A model generated the notes under the pieces. It ran no database searches, was not told the DNA's origin, and was given only the letters and a program-made list of their open reading frames with translations. Below are positions 61,665 through 64,000 of a DNA stretch of 64,000 nt, piece after piece. Within the stretch, counting starts at the first letter, position 1. Every line of letters begins with the position of its first letter. The stretch is taken from contig NC_079376.1 in NCBI RefSeq assembly GCF_021018895.1, forward strand, positions 9,431,001 to 9,495,000, read 5' to 3'. The position numbers and the translations under genes were made by a program. The DNA comes from Seriola aureovittata. Its lineage: Eukaryota > Chordata > Actinopteri > Carangiformes > Carangidae.

Positions 61665-61960
61665 CCCAGACAAATACGAGAAAATTGTAACGAGGTCTTC
61701 TACGTGGGCCAGGACTATTTCACCGCAGATAAGAAGTCAAACAACGATCTACGACACAGACCGCCCACCGTTACCTTAGCTAAGCGTTAGCATCACTGTG
61801 CTGAAACGCGAAGGATGTGCGTCACACCGTGTTGATGTTTCACGTAGTGCGAACGTTTTGTACGTCGACGGAAAAGGCGCGTGGGCGGACTCTTACAGTA
61901 CATCTGTTTGGAAACAAGATTTGGAACACCGCTCACAAGCGGCTTTTTAGGAGTAAATAA
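61665..61960 (-). promoter_or_regulatory. senp2: senp2 5' UTR and CpG-rich promoter
   Basis: CpG-containing sequence upstream of the senp2 AUG with a CGTGGGCGG GC-box-like motif near 61,880. No TATA box recognised. The start site is unknown. Confidence 0.45.
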
Positions 61961-63060
61961 ACGAACCAACCCCTGACCGAGAAGGTAAAGAACGTCAGCG
62001 GCAGATCAAAATATCATTGGCTGGTGCTGAGCAGCTCAGATATCAGCTGTTATGTAATAATGATCAACATCTCACTGACTCTCAGAAACAGAAATAAGGA
62101 GGAAATGTTTAATTGTCCCGGAGTTAATGAAATTTGCAATTAGATCAGTTTGGTTGTGCTTGTTTTTGCTGTATATCCATATGAATCTTTCTGAACATTA
62201 TTATTGGTACATTGTGTGAGACACCAGAGTCAAATTCTTAAGCACAAACATGCTTCGATAATAAACATCATTATGATTCTGAATTGTTCAAAGAATAGAC
62301 CAAAAAAGAAAAAAAAATTAAATCTATGATCGAAGATTTAAATTTATAGATTTAGATCTCATATTCTCATAATTTTGATTTAATTTCTGAATTTTAACAA
62401 TATACATTCTGATAAGTTAAAAGTCTGACTTAGTTCCATAAAATGTACGTTATTAATTAAATTAAATTAAACAGCACATGATAGTCAAATATCTTATACA
62501 AATTCTTTCTTGAAAAATTTCCATTGTGCAAAAACGACAGATAATCCAGGATATATGTAAATTCTGAGTTACCATAAGAAATAGTTCTCAGATCTGTTTG
62601 GCTTGTAATCACACATTTAAAATATTTATTAATTTTATGGTAGAAACATAGATAATACAAAAACATAGGGTTCACCTTTATGCAATAATATATTCACTAA
62701 CTATGTTCATCATAGATTTGCAGTATAAAACCAGTGCACATTTGGACACATGAACATCAGCCTTATTTACATAGCAACAAAATGGTATAAAACATTAGAA
62801 AAATGACAGACAGCACTACTTAAAATAATCAAAAACATCTGTTTTTGCAACAGCTCAAGAGTGACCTTCAAAATACCGAGGTGTAGGGAATAGAAAAATT
62901 ACAATAGAAAATCTTAAAAAATAATTTATGTACTTATGTACTAAAAAAAAAAAAAAGAAAAAAAAATCATGTCATCAAAAAATTCAACAAATCTGATAAT
63001 ACTTTCTACAAATATCTACATAAATGTAAGGCATGGACAGTTTTGTAATGATATGCAGAT
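61961..63060. other. AT-rich intergenic, no gene seen
   Basis: Several A/T-rich stretches (A-run at 62,943-62,967). No coding frame with recognisable similarity. Confidence 0.55.
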
Positions 63061-63072
63061 AGGAGACATTCA

Positions 63073-63120
63073 TTCTTTCAGTGGACTACTTTGGGTCGGG
63101 CTGGAGAACAGACGAGCCTG
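63073..63120 (-). CDS. Possible terminal coding exon of an unidentified minus-strand gene
   Basis: Minus strand: TTGTTTGTGTCTTCTCAG acceptor followed by an open stretch that in one frame reads ARLFSSPTQSSPLKE and then TGA. The acceptor is good and local composition is richer in GC than its surroundings, as with a small last exon whose 3' UTR would run left. No family is recognised and no neighbouring exon is visible, so this is tentative. Confidence 0.25.
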
Positions 63121-64000
63121 AGAAGACACAAACAAAAAACAACCTTTATCTCAAAACTTAAGTAAGTTACATAAATAGCAACCAAGGTATCATACAGTTC
63201 AAAACAAAACCACTGTTGATGGTTTGCGTTGTATTTCTTTGAGTGAATTCAAAGATTTTTATTAAGACAACTGTCAGCTTGCTGAAAAATTTGATTTGTT
63301 TAAAAACAAACAAAAACACAGAATTAATGTACAAGCATGGTTGGGTAATCAAATTTTTTGCAGTGCAAAAACACCTATTATTATATTATTATAAAAAAAA
63401 CTTGAAATATTTATATGATCTGCCACTACTGCTCTGCTGCCAAAATGAACAATCCTCTAGTATTTTAACACATCAGTGAATATTGCAAAGGTATGTCAGC
63501 AGAACCTCATTTATCATCTTCAGATGAAATATTCAGTTCCGTCAAACACATGAGAAATGCAGCCGTAATGAAAACAGATGAAAAACTGTCCATTGTCAGC
63601 ATGGCTGTCACACTCCAGTCTTTGAGTATAAATGTCCTGCAGGTTTTTATTACTGCCTGATGGTTAACAAGCCACATTTTGCACCTCACACACTAGGCAT
63701 GGTTCATTATAGTATTATACCGTTGTTTCTGTACGTTTCAGTCCATTTACTATGAATTATGCACATCTACTTCACAGTACTGCCAACAATTTTTCAGAGC
63801 ATACCAGTTTTTTTTAGATTTATGAATGCCTTTTTTCTCTACATTCAAGACAGCCACTGGTTTCGAGTTAATGTCAGTATGAATGAAACAAGCTTGAAAC
63901 ATGTAATCCATCACACTAAAAAGAGCTAAGGTAGAACTGTTGTCTAATATTTAGAAGTTTTCTATTTCATATATTTCTATATCACTTAAAGTGACTTAGC
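63121..64000. other. Unassigned AT-rich sequence at window end
   Basis: No exon, repeat or RNA gene identified. It would be intron if the tentative exon at 63.1 kb is real. Confidence 0.5.

Noticed and set aside
61515..61790. Plus-strand frames over the senp2 first exon
   Set aside because: Antisense of senp2 coding sequence; no independent support.
1..64000. CRISPR array, operon, tRNA or rRNA genes
   Set aside because: The array in 28.7-39.9 kb has no spacer structure, the genome is vertebrate, and no cloverleaf or rRNA-like sequence was seen.

Overview
The window comes from a vertebrate nuclear genome, almost certainly a ray-finned (teleost, probably percomorph) fish. Every gene is split into many short GT-AG exons, proteins match vertebrate families nearly end to end, and introns carry repeat types I associate with teleosts (a 'CCTGGCTCTGTCCAAAGG' element, a TTAATCGATTA/GCAGCCCT element, GATA-tailed retroposon ends). 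Exon coordinates below were read by eye; reading phase closes at every junction.

Layout. (1) 1-19.45 kb, plus strand: the last 30 coding exons (1,169 residues plus stop) of uggt1, the ER glycoprotein-folding sensor; its 5' part lies outside the window. (2) 19.6-27.8 kb, minus strand: sp3, an Sp-family zinc-finger transcription factor, complete in 8 coding exons (651 aa), tail to tail with uggt1. (3) 28.5-39.9 kb: no gene, but a (TA)n tract and then an 11-kb T-rich satellite array built on a ~36-bp unit, with nested larger duplications and a perfect 18-copy decamer block. (4) 40.4-47.5 kb, minus: ola1, Obg-like ATPase 1, 10 coding exons, 396 aa. (5) 48.4-53.5 kb, minus: tra2b, an SR-like splicing factor, 8 coding exons (298 aa), plus a 277-nt stop-containing 'poison' exon in intron 1. 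(6) 55.4-61.7 kb, minus: senp2, a SUMO protease, 17 coding exons (604 aa) with an intact catalytic triad. (7) 62-64 kb: AT-rich sequence with at most one weakly supported terminal exon.

The four minus-strand genes run head to tail (senp2, tra2b, ola1, sp3). They do not form an operon; these are separate housekeeping and regulatory genes. sp3-ola1 are neighbours on human 2q31 and tra2b-senp2 on human 3q27, so the window joins two ancestral neighbourhoods. SENP2 removes SUMO, and Sp3 is a classic SUMO target whose acceptor site (IKEEP) is visible here, but I see no reason to think adjacency is functional.

The least ordinary parts are the satellite array (especially its helically phased T5 decamers), the tra2b poison exon, the sp3 N-terminus (no Sp box found, and conserved-looking codons upstream of the first AUG), a fold-back repeat in the sp3 3' UTR, and several hairpins and clustered motifs in introns.
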